Shown here piece after piece: positions 8,393 through 18,464 of a stretch of DNA of 64,000 nt. Made by a program: the position numbers and the translations under genes. The DNA is taken from the NCBI RefSeq assembly GCF_018324205.1, contig NZ_AP023356.1, positions 3,985,501-4,049,500 on the forward strand, given 5' to 3'. The notes below the pieces were generated by a model, which ran no database searches, was not told where the DNA came from, and saw only the letters and a list, made by a program, of their open reading frames with translations. This DNA comes from Actinoplanes ianthinogenes. GTDB taxonomy: Bacteria > Actinomycetota > Actinomycetes > Mycobacteriales > Micromonosporaceae. The number at the start of each line of letters is the position of its first letter. Position 1 is the first letter of the stretch.

Positions 8393-11300
8393 GCCTCATG
8401 CTCCTTGCCAGCCTGCGAGGGCTGCTGCCCTCCCGGAGTCTCCTCCAGGTTGGTCGATTGTTCCTTGGTGCGACCGCGCTGCACACCCCGGTGGTACGCG
8501 GACAGCAGACCGCGAACCCCTTCGGGCGTACGGCGCTGGACGGAGTTACCGCCCCGGTCAACACCGCCGGGGACGAGTTGCGCCATCGGCGTGCGCTTGG
8601 GAAGGCCCGCCGTGGTGGTCGTGTCGATGGAGACTTCGGACGCCTTGCGGGCGGCCGACCAGCCGTCGTCGGCCGCGGTCCGCCACGGGTTCGTGGCCGC
8701 AGCCCCGTTGCCGTAGGAACCCGCGTTCGACGCGCCCGCCGGAGCGGCGCCGACCGACGCCGTGTCCAGTTTCCGGGCCTCCGGGGAGGCCGCCTGCTGC
8801 GGCACACCGGCAGTGCGCGCCGGCTCGCCGGTGGAGATCCGCTGCGAGACCACCGCCTCGTCCCCGCTGCCGGAGACGGACGGCTTGCCGGTGGTCGCCT
8901 GGGTCGTGGTGAACCAGGCCGACTCGAGCTCCCGGAAGATCGGCAGCTCCATGGTCTCGTCGGCGAACGGCACCGCGCCCTCGCGGGCCGGGGCCTGCGC
9001 CGCCGCGATCTGCGCCGCCGCGGTGGCCTGCGCGTCGAACGTCGGCGCGCTCACCGGAGCGACCGCCTCGTAGGCCGGCGGGGCCGACGCGGGCAACGCC
9101 GCCAACGGCGGGTTGACCGGACGGGCCACGTCGGGCTGCGGCTCGGCGTTCTCCGGACGGTACCGGGGAATCTCGGCGGTCATGTCGAGCGCCGCGGCGA
9201 GGTTCTCCGGGACGTGCGGGGTGGCGCTCTCCCGGTCACCGGCGACCGGCGGCCAGGCCGGCGGCGCCGAGGCGAACGGGTTCGCCGAGACCGGGTCGAC
9301 GGGGGCCGCGGAGACCGGCGGCGCGGACGGGACCGGCGGGACCGAGGTCACCGGCGGCGCCGAGGTGACCGGCGGGGCGGACGGCACCGGCGGCGCGGAG
9401 ACCGGCGGCATGAACGGGGTCCGGCCCTGGCTCTCCGGGTTGGCCGGGAGCTGGCGCGGGATGGTCGCGCCGAAGCCGTTCAGGTCCCCGTCGGGACGCT
9501 GGTAGTCGTTGCCGTTGCGGCGCTGGGCCAGCTCGTCCAGGCCGGCGAAGCCCTGCGGGCCGGTGCTGATCGGGCCGGACGGGAGCGGCGGCAGCGGCTC
9601 GTTGCTGCGCGGGCCGAAGCCGTTGGCGCCGCCGAAGCCGTTGGCGCCACCGAAGCCGTTGGCGGAACCGTTGTAGCCGTTCGTCCCACCACCGAAGCCG
9701 TTGGACGGCGCCGCGCCGGTCAGGTCCGACCAGGCCGGGACGCCACCGTTGGTGCCGTTCACCGCCGGGTCGTACGGCCGGTTGCCGGGGAAGCCGCCGC
9801 GGCCGCTCTCCAGGGCCAGCGGCTCGCCGAACGACGGCATCGCGGGCGGCGCGTCGTAACCACCCGGCGCGCGGGACGGTGTCCCGCTGGCCAGGACGGA
9901 GACGGGCAGGCCCACCTCGGCGACAGTGCCGCGCTCGCGGTCGGCCGGCCGGAGCTCGACGCGGACCGCGTGCCTGTTCGCCAGGCGGGCGACCACGACG
10001 AGGCCCATCATCCGGGAGACGGCCACGTCCACGGTCGGCGGGTTGGCCAGCCGCTCGTTCAGGTCGCGCAGCTGCTCGCGGCTGATGCCGATGCCGTGGT
10101 CCTCCACGGACAGCACCGCGTTGTCACCGACCCGGCGGGCCTCCACCAGAACGTTCGAGTTCGGCGGGGAGAACGCGGTCGCGTTGTCGAAGAGCTCGGC
10201 GACCAGGTGGACCATGTCGTTGACGGCGTGCGCCGCCACCTCGATCTCCCGGTCGATGACGCCGAACTCGATCCGGGTGTAGTGCTCGACCTCGGACTGC
10301 GCGGCGCGCAGCACGTCGATCAGAGCGGCCGGCTCGCGCTGCACGCGGGTGGAGTCGGCGCCCGCGAGAACCAGGAGGTTCTCGTCGTTACGCCGCATTC
10401 GGGTGGCCAGGTGGTCGAGCTGGAAGAGCTCGGCCAGCCGGTCCGGGTCCTCCTCGCCGCGCTCCAGCCGGTCCAGGTGACCGATGAGCCGGTCGACCAG
10501 GATCTGCGAACGGCGGGCGAGGTTGACGAACATGGTCGCGACGGAGGCTCGCAGGGCGGCCTGCTCGGCCGCGGTGCGGACGGCCTCCAGGTGGACCGCG
10601 TTGAACGCCTCGGTCACCTGCCCGAACTCGTCCCGGCTGCGCACCGGGAGGGGCTCGGCGATCTGGTCGGCGACCTGGGCCGGGGTGAGCGACGCGGAGA
10701 GCGCCGGGTCACGCAGCCGGGACACCGCGTGCGGCAGACCGAACTGGGCGACCGCGAGCGCACCCTGCCGCAGCTCACGCAGCGAGCGGGCCATCGACCG
10801 GGCGACCAGCCAGGCGAACAGGATGGCCAGCAGCAGCATGCCGAGCAGGATGCTGGTCTCGACGAACACCCGGCGGTTCGTGGTGTTCCGCAGGTCGGTG
10901 GCCTGGGCCACGATGTCCTTGTCGAGCTTCGACTCGACCTGGCGGAACGTGTCGTTGTACCCCGTCATCGCCTTCTCGTACTCATCCGTGGTGAGCACGC
11001 TCGATTCGATGGCGTTGCCGGTACTGCTGAGCAGCGGGCCGGTGAGGTTGGTGGCCTCACGCTGCTGCGGGTTGTGGTCGGTGGTGTTGGTGAAGTACTC
11101 GAACTCACCCTGGGTGGAGACCGACTCCAGAGTGCTCTGGGCGAGCTTGAAGCCGGTGTCCGCTTTCAGGAAGGCCTGACGCAGCGTCGGGGTGAACTCC
11201 TTCGTCCCGATCACCTGGTGGCCGAGGTAGCGCTCGATGGAGATGTACTCCTTGGCGCGGGCCACCTCGGCGACGGCGCGGAGCCGGTCGCTCAGGGCGG

Positions 11301-11907
11301 TGTCGCTGGCCTGCTGGGCCGCCACGTCCCGGACCGCGATCAGGTCGTCGATCAGCTTGGTGTACGCGCCGTCGACGGCCGTGATGCTCTGCGTCTTGTT
11401 CGCCACCTGGCTGCGGAACGCGGCCAGGTCGCCCAGGTTGTGGTCCAGGCGGGTGAGCAGGATGTCGACCCGGCCGGGCACGTCCTCCAGGGCCGCGCGC
11501 TGCTGCGCGTACGGCTGGTTGGCCGCGTCGACCTTGGGGTGCTCCTCGGAGTACTTCGCGGTCGCGTACTTCAGAAGCGTCTCGTCGGGCTTGCCGCCGT
11601 TGTTCTTCTTGTTCAGGTTGTCGTCGGTCGCGATCGCGATCATCATCGCGTACGACCGCTCGGATTGAAGCTGGTCGACCAGCCCGCCGGCGGCCTCGGA
11701 CAGCGCTGCGAGCGTCCGGGCGTTCTCGGCGTTGTCAGCCTCGTCGATGTGGTCGACCAGGCCGTTGACGCCGACGATGATCGTCGCCACGGTCGGGACC
11801 AGCATGATGAGGCCCAGCTTGGACCAGATGGGAAGGTCTCGCAGTCGACCCGTGGGTCGCCGCAGACGCGACATGACGCCGTCCGCCTCACTGGGGCGCT
11901 TGCTCAC
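8389..11907 (-). CDS. cvnA: Conservon sensor kinase with NIT (nitrate/nitrite-sensing) domain (CvnA type)
   Basis: About 1172 residues. GTG 11907 is chosen because AGGAGG at 11921-11916 stands 8 nt upstream; ATG 11937 is the upstream alternative. Order: TM1 near residues 20-42, an extracytoplasmic helical NIT-like domain, TM2 near 355-375 ([16 protein letters not shown]), a HAMP-like linker, then a HATPase domain with N-box [12 protein letters not shown] near 574, G1 box VEDHGIGIS near 604 and [11 protein letters not shown]. No ordinary HELRTPL box is seen, as usual for CvnA. The last 500 residues are low complexity, with FGGANG repeats and PSAPPV-type repeats, ending in [17 protein letters not shown]. 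First gene of cvnABCD. Confidence 0.93.
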   Translation of the reverse strand: MSKRPSEADGVMSRLRRPTGRLRDLPIWSKLGLIMLVPTVATIIVGVNGLVDHIDEADNAENARTLAALSEAAGGLVDQLQSERSYAMMIAIATDDNLNKKNNGGKPDETLLKYATAKYSEEHPKVDAANQPYAQQRAALEDVPGRVDILLTRLDHNLGDLAAFRSQVANKTQSITAVDGAYTKLIDDLIAVRDVAAQQASDTALSDRLRAVAEVARAKEYISIERYLGHQVIGTKEFTPTLRQAFLKADTGFKLAQSTLESVSTQGEFEYFTNTTDHNPQQREATNLTGPLLSSTGNAIESSVLTTDEYEKAMTGYNDTFRQVESKLDKDIVAQATDLRNTTNRRVFVETSILLGMLLLAILFAWLVARSMARSLRELRQGALAVAQFGLPHAVSRLRDPALSASLTPAQVADQIAEPLPVRSRDEFGQVTEAFNAVHLEAVRTAAEQAALRASVATMFVNLARRSQILVDRLIGHLDRLERGEEDPDRLAELFQLDHLATRMRRNDENLLVLAGADSTRVQREPAALIDVLRAAQSEVEHYTRIEFGVIDREIEVAAHAVNDMVHLVAELFDNATAFSPPNSNVLVEARRVGDNAVLSVEDHGIGISREQLRDLNERLANPPTVDVAVSRMMGLVVVARLANRHAVRVELRPADRERGTVAEVGLPVSVLASGTPSRAPGGYDAPPAMPSFGEPLALESGRGGFPGNRPYDPAVNGTNGGVPAWSDLTGAAPSNGFGGGTNGYNGSANGFGGANGFGGANGFGPRSNEPLPPLPSGPISTGPQGFAGLDELAQRRNGNDYQRPDGDLNGFGATIPRQLPANPESQGRTPFMPPVSAPPVPSAPPVTSAPPVTSVPPVPSAPPVSAAPVDPVSANPFASAPPAWPPVAGDRESATPHVPENLAAALDMTAEIPRYRPENAEPQPDVARPVNPPLAALPASAPPAYEAVAPVSAPTFDAQATAAAQIAAAQAPAREGAVPFADETMELPIFRELESAWFTTTQATTGKPSVSGSGDEAVVSQRISTGEPARTAGVPQQAASPEARKLDTASVGAAPAGASNAGSYGNGAAATNPWRTAADDGWSAARKASEVSIDTTTTAGLPKRTPMAQLVPGGVDRGGNSVQRRTPEGVRGLLSAYHRGVQRGRTKEQSTNLEETPGGQQPSQAGKEHEA

Positions 11908-12365
11908 GTCACCGTCCTCCTGATTCGGGCCCGGCATTCGGCTCGCCGGGCTCCGCGCACGACCGACTCGCCGGGTCGGGCCCCCGAGATTCCATCACGA
12001 CGAGTGTCAAAGAGAAAGACCAGGCGGACACGGACCGGTTGTGTGACGCGATGTTGCAACGTCGCAGTTGGACATCGCCGGTCTGAAATCACTACCTGTA
12101 GAGGTGCAGGTCTCTCAAGGTCACTCAAGATGTCGGCGCGGCGTTGGGGGGTGGGCGCAGGCCGACGGGTCAGATCGTAGTCGATCGCGACAGGAACGAC
12201 GATGGCTCGGTCCCCCGCGATCGGCAAGGCAAGATGCCGGATTATGCCAAGTTTGTAGGCGGGAGTGTAGCCGAACGGTGGACCCCGAGAACCGGACAGG
12301 TAATTTCGACCGACGTACGTTCGCTCCTTTCCAAGAAAAGGGGAATATCCACAAAAAGTCGGATT
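11908..12365. other. Intergenic region upstream of cvnA and downstream of add
   Basis: 458 bp without a supported gene. It holds the 5' region of cvnA (-), including the AGGAGG at 11916-11921, and the 3' flank of add. I see no convincing -35/-10 pair and no strong hairpin after add. Confidence 0.5.
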
Positions 12366-13487
12366 TCAGCCCAGCAACTTGGCATAGGCGGGCTTGATCA
12401 CCTCGTTGATCAGCACCAGTCGCTCGTCATACGGGATGAACGCCGATTTCATCGCGTTGATGGTCAACCACTGCATCTCCGCCCAGCCCCACCCGAACGA
12501 CGCGGCGAGCAGGCTCATCTCCCGGCTCATCGAGGTGCCGCTCATCAGCCGGTTGTCGGTGTTCACGGTGACCCGGAACCGCAGGTCGTGCAGCAGCTTG
12601 ATGGGGTGCTCGGCGATCGACGCGGCGGCCCCGGTCTGCACGTTCGACGACGGGCACAGCTCCAGCGGGATCCGCTTGTCCCGCACGTACGCCGCGAGCC
12701 GGCCGAGCACCGGCGGCGCCGCCTGAGTTCCCCCTGTCGGGGTAACCGCGCTGGGCCCGGACGCCGCCACGGTGATGTCGTCGACCAGGCGCACGCCGTG
12801 CCCCAGCCGGTCGGCGCCGCACCACTGGATGGCCTCCCAGATCGACGGCAGGCCGAACGCCTCACCCGCGTGGATGGTGAAGTGGAAGTTCTCCCGCTGG
12901 AGGTACTCGAACGCGTCCAGGTGCCGGGTGGGCGGGAACCCGGCCTCGGCGCCGGCGATGTCGAACCCGACCACCCCGGTGTCGCGGAACCGGACCGCCA
13001 GCTCGGCGATCTCCTGGGACCGGGCGGCGTGGCGCATCGCGGTCAGCAGGGTGCCGATCCGGATCGGGGTGCCCTGGGCGGCCGCTTCGGCGCAGCCCTC
13101 CCGGAACCCGGCGTGCACCGCCTCGACCACCTCGTCCAGGGTGAGACCGCGCTCCAGGTGCTGCTCCGGGGCGTACCGGACCTCGGCGTACACCACGCCG
13201 TCGGCGGCCAGGTCGAGCGCGCACTCCTTGGCCACCCGGTGCAGGCCCGCCTCGGTCTGCATCACCGCGACGGTGTGCGCGAAGGTCTCCAGGTACCGTT
13301 CCAGCGAGCCGGAGTCCGCCGCGGCGACGAACCAGTCACCCAGCCGGGCCGGATCGGTCTCCGGCAGCTCGTGGCCCACGGCCGCGGCCAGCTCGACGAT
13401 CGTGGCCGGGCGCAGACCGCCGTCCAGGTGATCGTGGAGCAGGACCTTGGGAGCCTTGACGATGTCCGAGTGTGCGATGGCTGCCAT
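12366..13487 (-). CDS. add: Adenosine deaminase
   Basis: Zinc hydrolase converting adenosine and deoxyadenosine to (deoxy)inosine. About 373 residues from ATG 13487 (ATG 13508 is an upstream alternative). Metal and catalytic positions are present: HDHLDGG for the first two histidines, HAGEAFG with the third histidine and the catalytic glutamate, GHGVRL with the proton-shuttling histidine, and [11 protein letters not shown] with the metal aspartate. A short insert, rich in Ala, Gly and Pro, follows VRLVDDI (about 12700-12770). It belongs functionally to the nucleoside salvage genes deoA and cdd further upstream on the same strand, but the methyltransferase and DUF4272 genes separate them. Confidence 0.95.
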   Translation of the reverse strand: MAAIAHSDIVKAPKVLLHDHLDGGLRPATIVELAAAVGHELPETDPARLGDWFVAAADSGSLERYLETFAHTVAVMQTEAGLHRVAKECALDLAADGVVYAEVRYAPEQHLERGLTLDEVVEAVHAGFREGCAEAAAQGTPIRIGTLLTAMRHAARSQEIAELAVRFRDTGVVGFDIAGAEAGFPPTRHLDAFEYLQRENFHFTIHAGEAFGLPSIWEAIQWCGADRLGHGVRLVDDITVAASGPSAVTPTGGTQAAPPVLGRLAAYVRDKRIPLELCPSSNVQTGAAASIAEHPIKLLHDLRFRVTVNTDNRLMSGTSMSREMSLLAASFGWGWAEMQWLTINAMKSAFIPYDERLVLINEVIKPAYAKLLG

Positions 13488-13551
13488 CAGCGAAGCGTAA
13501 AGGGCCATCCGACCACCCCGCCCACCACCCTAAAAAGGAAAAAACTTCTTC

Positions 13552-14376
13552 ATGATCGATGGCGCATTGCCGTACCTGAGGTGCCCGGTGTGTCGACAGA
13601 CACTCGACCGGCACGACCGAGCCCTCCGCTGCCCTCGCGGGCACAGCTTCGACATGGCCAAACAGGGCTACGCCGACCTGAGCGCCGGTCGCCTCCCGCA
13701 CACCGGCGACAGCGCCGAGATGATCGCGGACCGCGCGGACTTCCTGGCCGCCGGCCACTATTCGTTCATCGCCGAAGCCCTCACCCAAGAATCAAGACCC
13801 TTTACGGTACGACCTGAGCCCGCTCTGATCCTCGACGCCGGCACCGGCACCGGCGACTACCTGGCGCACGTGCTCGACGCCTGTCCGGCCGCCACCGGCC
13901 TGGGCCTGGACGTCTCGAAACCGGCCCTGCGCCGGGCCGCCCGGGCGCATCCCCGAGCCGCGGCCGTGCTGACCGACCTGTGGCGCCCGCTCCCGGTCGC
14001 GGACGCCGCCGCCACGGTGATCCTGAACGTCTTCGCCCCGCGCAACGGCCCCGAGTTCCACCGGGTGCTCCACCCGGACGGCGTGCTGCTGGTGGTCACC
14101 CCGGCCGCCGACCACCTGGCCGAGCTGATCGCGGCGCACGGCCTGATCCAGGTCGACCCGGACAAGGCGGCCCGGGTCAGCGAGGCGCTGGAGGAGCACT
14201 TCGAGCCGGTGGCGAGCGGCACCCACCGGCACCCGATGCGACTGACCGCCGCCGAGGTCCGCACCCTGGTCGGGATGACGCCGAGCGCCCGGCACGTCCC
14301 GGTCGCCGCGCTGCCGGCCCGGGATCTGCCGGTCACGGCGGCGATCGTGCTCACCGCGTACCGAAAAAGGGTCTGA
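13552..14376 (+). CDS. rlmA: 23S rRNA (guanine-N1)-methyltransferase, RlmA type
   Basis: 274 residues. An N-terminal zinc ribbon (LRCPVCRQTL, ALRCPRGHSFD) is followed by AKQGYADLS and a class I SAM-binding domain (ILDAGTGTGDYLAHVL, then LGLDVSKPALR). This is the architecture of RlmA(I)/RlmA(II)/TlrB, which methylate G745 or G748 in 23S rRNA helix 35; in the TlrB branch this gives tylosin resistance. Substrate position cannot be decided from sequence alone. ATG 13552 is only 64 nt from the divergent add start. It converges tightly with the DUF4272 gene. Confidence 0.85.
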   Translation: MIDGALPYLRCPVCRQTLDRHDRALRCPRGHSFDMAKQGYADLSAGRLPHTGDSAEMIADRADFLAAGHYSFIAEALTQESRPFTVRPEPALILDAGTGTGDYLAHVLDACPAATGLGLDVSKPALRRAARAHPRAAAVLTDLWRPLPVADAAATVILNVFAPRNGPEFHRVLHPDGVLLVVTPAADHLAELIAAHGLIQVDPDKAARVSEALEEHFEPVASGTHRHPMRLTAAEVRTLVGMTPSARHVPVAALPARDLPVTAAIVLTAYRKRV

Positions 14377-14377
14377 C

Positions 14378-15058
14378 CTAGACCGACAGGTCGACCTCTT
14401 CCCATTCGGGTGGTTTGTCGTGGTAGGGGCCGTGGAAGACGACGGCCCACTCCAGGGCCCACCGCCGCTGCCCGATCGCGTTGCTGTCGACCTCGCCGGG
14501 CAGCGGCTGCCCGGCGTGCTCGGCCTCCTGGTAGGCCCAGTCCAGGCAGTAGTAGAGATCGAGCAGCACCGCCGCCTCGGCGGCGTCGCGGACCGCGACC
14601 AGCGACCGGGACCGCCAGCGGCCGAAGGTCTCCCCGGCCGGCAGGTCCGGCATCTGGCTCATCAGCTGGTCGTCCGGCGGAACCGTGGGATCCAGGTGCC
14701 GGCCCAGGCCAAGCAGCCAGGCCAGCGCGAACACCGCGTCGTGGTGCAGCACGAACGAGCGGTGGTCGCCCTTGGCGCCGATCACGAACTGCCACTCCGG
14801 CGGGGTGACCAGCTCCACCAGGTGCGAGGCGAGCAGCCAGCTCATCGCCGCCTCGGTGGGCATCCCGAAGCAGCGGGCCACGACCACGTGCAGCACCGCG
14901 GCACGCGCCTCCAGCTCGGCGACCGGGCGTAGTTCGACCGTGTCGCCGAGCTCCCAGACCAGCGGAAAGCTGGGCGGCGGCAGCGGCAGGCCGAGCCGGG
15001 ACAACTCGTCCAGGCTGGCCTCGCGAACCGCGCGTGGGTCGGGGGCGGCCTTCGTCAT
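14378..15058 (-). CDS. DUF4272 domain protein
   Basis: 226 residues, soluble and without a signal peptide. The family features are present: RLGLPLPPPSFP near the start, FGMPTEAAMSWLLA, the central LHHDAVFALAWLLGLGRHLD, and the C-terminal DLYYCLDWAYQEAE followed by QRRWALEWAVVF. The function of DUF4272 is not known. The gene sits 6 nt after the deoA stop on the same strand, so it may be co-transcribed, though nothing ties it to nucleoside metabolism. Confidence 0.85.
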   Translation of the reverse strand: MTKAAPDPRAVREASLDELSRLGLPLPPPSFPLVWELGDTVELRPVAELEARAAVLHVVVARCFGMPTEAAMSWLLASHLVELVTPPEWQFVIGAKGDHRSFVLHHDAVFALAWLLGLGRHLDPTVPPDDQLMSQMPDLPAGETFGRWRSRSLVAVRDAAEAAVLLDLYYCLDWAYQEAEHAGQPLPGEVDSNAIGQRRWALEWAVVFHGPYHDKPPEWEEVDLSV

Positions 15059-15064
15059 GGTGCG

Positions 15065-16342
15065 TCAGGCTATGCGGTCCAGCAGCAGACCGGCAGAGGC
15101 GGGGGCATCCGATCCGATCTTGATGGCGGCGACGGCATCGGCCCGGGCCGCGGCGATCCGGGACTCGTCGTCGGTCCGCAGCTCCAGCAGCACGTCACCG
15201 GCCGTCACCCGGTCCCCCGGCTTGACCCTGAGCTGCACGCCGGCGCCGAAGCTGACCGGGTCCTCCTTGCGGGCCCGGCCGGCGCCGAGCCGCCAGGCGG
15301 CGACGCCGATCCCGAACGCGTCCATCTCGGTGACCACGCCGCTGCTCTCGGCGCGCAGCACCTCGGTGTGCGCCGCGACCGGCAGCGCCGCGTCCGGGTC
15401 ACCGCCCTGCGCCCGGATCATCGCCTTCCAGGCGTCCATCGCCGCGCCCGAGGCCAGCACCTTCTCCGGGTCGGCGTCCACACCGGCGGCGGCCAGCATC
15501 TCCCGCGCCAGGGCGAGAGTGAGTTCCACCACATCGGACGGTCCGCCGCCGGACAGCACCTCGACCGACTCGGCCACCTCGTTGGCGTTGCCGACGGCCA
15601 GACCGAGCGGGGTGCTCATGTCGGTGAGCAGCGCGACGGTGGTGACCCCGCTGTCCTTGCCCAGCCGCACCATGGTCCGGGCCAGCTCCTGAGCCTGGGC
15701 CAGGTCCTTCATGAACGCTCCGGAGCCGACCTTGACGTCCAGCACCAGCGCGCCGGTGCCCTCGGCGATCTTCTTGCTCATGATCGAGCTGGCGATCAGC
15801 GGGATGGCCTCGACCGTGCCGGTGACGTCCCGCAGGGCGTAGAGCTTGCGGTCGGCCGGCGCCAGGCCGTCACCGGCCGCGCAGATGACCGCGCCGATCT
15901 CGTCGAGCTGCCGGATGAACTCGTCGTTGCTGAGCCGGGCCCGCCAGCCGGGGATCGACTCCAGCTTGTCCAGCGTGCCGCCGGTGTGACCGAGACCACG
16001 GCCGGACAGCTGCGGGACGGCCACGCCGCAGGCCGCGACCAGCGGGGTCAGCGGCAGCGTGATCTTGTCACCGACGCCGCCGGTGGAGTGCTTGTCGGCG
16101 GTCGGCCGGGACACCGCGGACAGGTCCAGCCGCTCGCCGCTGGCGATCATCGCGGCGGTCCAGCGGGCGATCTCGGCCGGCGTCATGCCGCGCAGCAGGA
16201 TCGCCATGGCCAGCGCGGACATCTGCTCGTCGGCGACGACACCCCGGGTGTACGCGTCGACGACCCAGTCGATCTGCGCGTCGGTCAGCGTGTGCCCGTC
16301 CCGCTTGGCCCGGATGACGTCGACCGCGGCGATCCCGCTCAC
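15065..16342 (-). CDS. deoA: Thymidine phosphorylase
   Basis: Phosphorolysis of thymidine and deoxyuridine to the free base and 2-deoxyribose-1-phosphate. 425 residues from GTG 16342, which has GGAGGA just upstream (about 16346-16351). Signature KHSTGGVGDKITLPL binds phosphate; SKKIAEGTGALVLDVKVGSG and the C-terminal sandwich (LRVKPGDRVTAGDVLLEL) are typical. The protein is of normal length. It lies directly after cdd (46 nt), so cytidine is deaminated and then cleaved by adjacent enzymes, and deoC at the left edge of the window handles the sugar phosphate. Confidence 0.95.
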   Translation of the reverse strand: MSGIAAVDVIRAKRDGHTLTDAQIDWVVDAYTRGVVADEQMSALAMAILLRGMTPAEIARWTAAMIASGERLDLSAVSRPTADKHSTGGVGDKITLPLTPLVAACGVAVPQLSGRGLGHTGGTLDKLESIPGWRARLSNDEFIRQLDEIGAVICAAGDGLAPADRKLYALRDVTGTVEAIPLIASSIMSKKIAEGTGALVLDVKVGSGAFMKDLAQAQELARTMVRLGKDSGVTTVALLTDMSTPLGLAVGNANEVAESVEVLSGGGPSDVVELTLALAREMLAAAGVDADPEKVLASGAAMDAWKAMIRAQGGDPDAALPVAAHTEVLRAESSGVVTEMDAFGIGVAAWRLGAGRARKEDPVSFGAGVQLRVKPGDRVTAGDVLLELRTDDESRIAAARADAVAAIKIGSDAPASAGLLLDRIA

Positions 16343-16388
16343 TGTTCCTCCATCTGCGTGCTCTCCCGGCCGGCGACCTCGATGTCGA

Positions 16389-17105
16389 TCATGCCGGGTC
16401 TTCCTTCCAGCGCTGCGGGATTCCCTCCGGCAGCTCACCCTCGCCCGCCCAGGACAGACCGCCCTCGGCGTCCACCACCACGATCCGCGGCGTGCGGACC
16501 AGGCCCCAGGCCACCGCGGCGGAGGCGGTCGGGAAATTCGGCCCCTCCTCCAGGATGCCCTTGTCCTCGCCGGTCCCCGGGGCGCCCGACGAGCGCTCCC
16601 AGTACCCGGTCCAGATCGTCGCGCCGCCGGACAGGTCCGGGTGCACGAAGACGGTGCCCCGCCCGCGCCACTTGGCCAGCTCGGCCGGGACCTCCGGGCC
16701 GCCGGCCGGGCCGGTGACCTTCTCCATGTCCACCCAGCCGAACGCCTGCGGCAGCAGCTCGTCCATCCGCAGCGGCCGGGGCAGCGCCTCGACCAGCATG
16801 TCCGGGCCGCCGTGCTCCCACAGGATCTGCCGGCAGCGGCCGCACGGCATCAGCGGTGCCCCGGTGGCATCCACGCAGGACATCGCCACCAGCTTGCCGC
16901 CGCCGGTGGCGTGCAGCGAACTGACCATGCCGCACTCGGCGCACAGGGTCATGCCGAGGGACGCGTTCTCCACGTTGCAGCCCACCACGACCCGGCCGTC
17001 GTCGACCAGGGCGGCCACGCCGACCGGGAAGTCGGACGCGGGCACGTAGGCGCGCCGCATCACCTCGATGGCGGCCGCTCGTAGCGCCGCCCAGTCGATC
17101 TCCAT
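16389..17105 (-). CDS. cdd: Cytidine deaminase with a C-terminal extension of about 100 residues
   Basis: Hydrolytic deamination of cytidine and deoxycytidine. 238 residues from ATG 17105, against about 130 for ordinary homotetrameric Cdd. The first 135 residues carry the whole catalytic domain: FPVGVAALVDDG, GCNVENAS, the zinc site CAECGMV with the catalytic glutamate, and MPCGRCRQIL. The remaining part (VFVHPDLSGGATIWTGYWE, PNFPTASAAVAWGLV, RIVVVDAEGGLSWAG) is a separate unit I do not recognise. Upstream lies the ABC transporter; deoA follows. Confidence 0.92.
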   Translation of the reverse strand: MEIDWAALRAAAIEVMRRAYVPASDFPVGVAALVDDGRVVVGCNVENASLGMTLCAECGMVSSLHATGGGKLVAMSCVDATGAPLMPCGRCRQILWEHGGPDMLVEALPRPLRMDELLPQAFGWVDMEKVTGPAGGPEVPAELAKWRGRGTVFVHPDLSGGATIWTGYWERSSGAPGTGEDKGILEEGPNFPTASAAVAWGLVRTPRIVVVDAEGGLSWAGEGELPEGIPQRWKEDPA

Positions 17106-17191
17106 GATTCCGATTCTGCCCCACTGTCCGGTCCGCCAAAGACGGATGCCCGGGCCGGGCCCGGGCATCCGTGCATCCTGTGCGGAAGACG

Positions 17192-18460
17192 TCAACTCTT
17201 GATGTACGGAATGCCGTCCGCGGCGGGCGCGCGCACCCGGCCGACCAGTCCGGCCACCGCGATGATCGTGGCGATGTACGGCAGCATGCTGAGGAACTGG
17301 TTCGGCACCGGGCTGCCGATGGCGGCCAGGTAGAACGCGAGTTTCTGAGCGAAGCCGAAGAACAGCGCCGCCCCGAACGCCCCGATCGGCGAGTACCGCC
17401 CGAAGATCAGCGCGGCGAGCGCGATGAAGCCGGCGCCGGCCGTCATGTTCTTGGTGAAGCTGCCGGTCGCCACCAGCGTGAAGTACGCCCCGCCGAGGCC
17501 CGCCACCACGCCGCCGAGCAGCACGTTCAGGTAGCGCAGGCCGCGCACCCGGATGCCGACCGTGTCGGCCGCGGTGGGGTGCTCGCCGACCGCTCGGGTG
17601 CGCAGGCCCCACCGGGTCCGGTTGAGCCCGAAGTGGATCACCACGACCAGCGCCAGGGCGATCCAGAGCAGCAGCGTGGCGTGGAAGAACACCGGGCCGA
17701 GCACCGGGATGTCGGCCAGCACCGGAATGCGCCAGCTCGGCATCTGCGGCGGGGTGTTGTACTTCGCCGCGTCGGGCTGCATCAGCCGCTCGTAGAGGAA
17801 GCCGGTGACACCGAGCGCGAACAGGTTGAGCACGATGCCGACCACGGTCTGGTCGACCAGGTAGCGGATCGACAGCACGGCCAGGATCGCCGCGATGATC
17901 ACGCCGCCGACCGCGGCGCTGATCAGGCCGGCCCAGACGCTGCCGGCCATGGTGCCGATCAGGGCGCCGCCGAACGCGCCCATCAGGAACTGACCCTCGA
18001 TCGCCACGTTGACCACGCCGGAACGCTCGCCCAGCACGCCGGCCAGGGCGCCCAGGATCAGCGGCAGCGCCAGGTCCATGGTGCCGCTGAGGGTGTCCTC
18101 CAGGGCCAGGAACTGGCCGGCCACCTGCCAGCACAGGAACGACAGCACGAAGGTCACGATGCCGGTCACCAGCAGCGCGTTCGACCAGCGCTTGAGCAGG
18201 CCGGCCGCGAGCAGGCCGCCGGCGATCAGGGTCAGCACGCCGAACAGCACCGCGCCGAACTGGCCGTTGATGGCGAGTGCGGCGCCGGTGGCGTCCTCGG
18301 TGAGCGTGAAACGGGCGTCCTCGCTCGGCGCGAGCGAGCCGAACAGGACGGCGGCGACGGCGCCGAGCAGGATCAGGGCCACCCCGAAGCGGCGCTGCCG
18401 GGTCCAGAACGGCTCCGGCGCGGCGACCTCGGTCAGCTCCTCCACAGTCGTGGTCGACAT
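17192..18460 (-). CDS. Nucleoside ABC transporter permease (second permease)
   Basis: 422 residues from ATG 18460, strongly hydrophobic with about ten membrane segments. It belongs to the BPD_transp_2 family (RbsC-like). Conserved features: GERSGVVNVAIEGQFLMGAF near the middle, VDQTVVGIVLNLFALGVTG, and RAVGEHPTAADTVGI, typical of the YufQ/NupC-type permease paired with a BMP lipoprotein. Four nucleotides separate it from the first permease gene. As the last gene of the transporter operon it lies 86 nt upstream of cdd. Confidence 0.92.
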   Translation of the reverse strand: MSTTTVEELTEVAAPEPFWTRQRRFGVALILLGAVAAVLFGSLAPSEDARFTLTEDATGAALAINGQFGAVLFGVLTLIAGGLLAAGLLKRWSNALLVTGIVTFVLSFLCWQVAGQFLALEDTLSGTMDLALPLILGALAGVLGERSGVVNVAIEGQFLMGAFGGALIGTMAGSVWAGLISAAVGGVIIAAILAVLSIRYLVDQTVVGIVLNLFALGVTGFLYERLMQPDAAKYNTPPQMPSWRIPVLADIPVLGPVFFHATLLLWIALALVVVIHFGLNRTRWGLRTRAVGEHPTAADTVGIRVRGLRYLNVLLGGVVAGLGGAYFTLVATGSFTKNMTAGAGFIALAALIFGRYSPIGAFGAALFFGFAQKLAFYLAAIGSPVPNQFLSMLPYIATIIAVAGLVGRVRAPAADGIPYIKS

Positions 18461-18464
18461 GTCC

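Noticed and set aside
8386..12180. A 1264-residue open frame on the plus strand opposite cvnA
   Set aside because: It is the complement of a GC-rich gene with recognisable kinase domains; the translation is Arg/Gly-rich without motifs.
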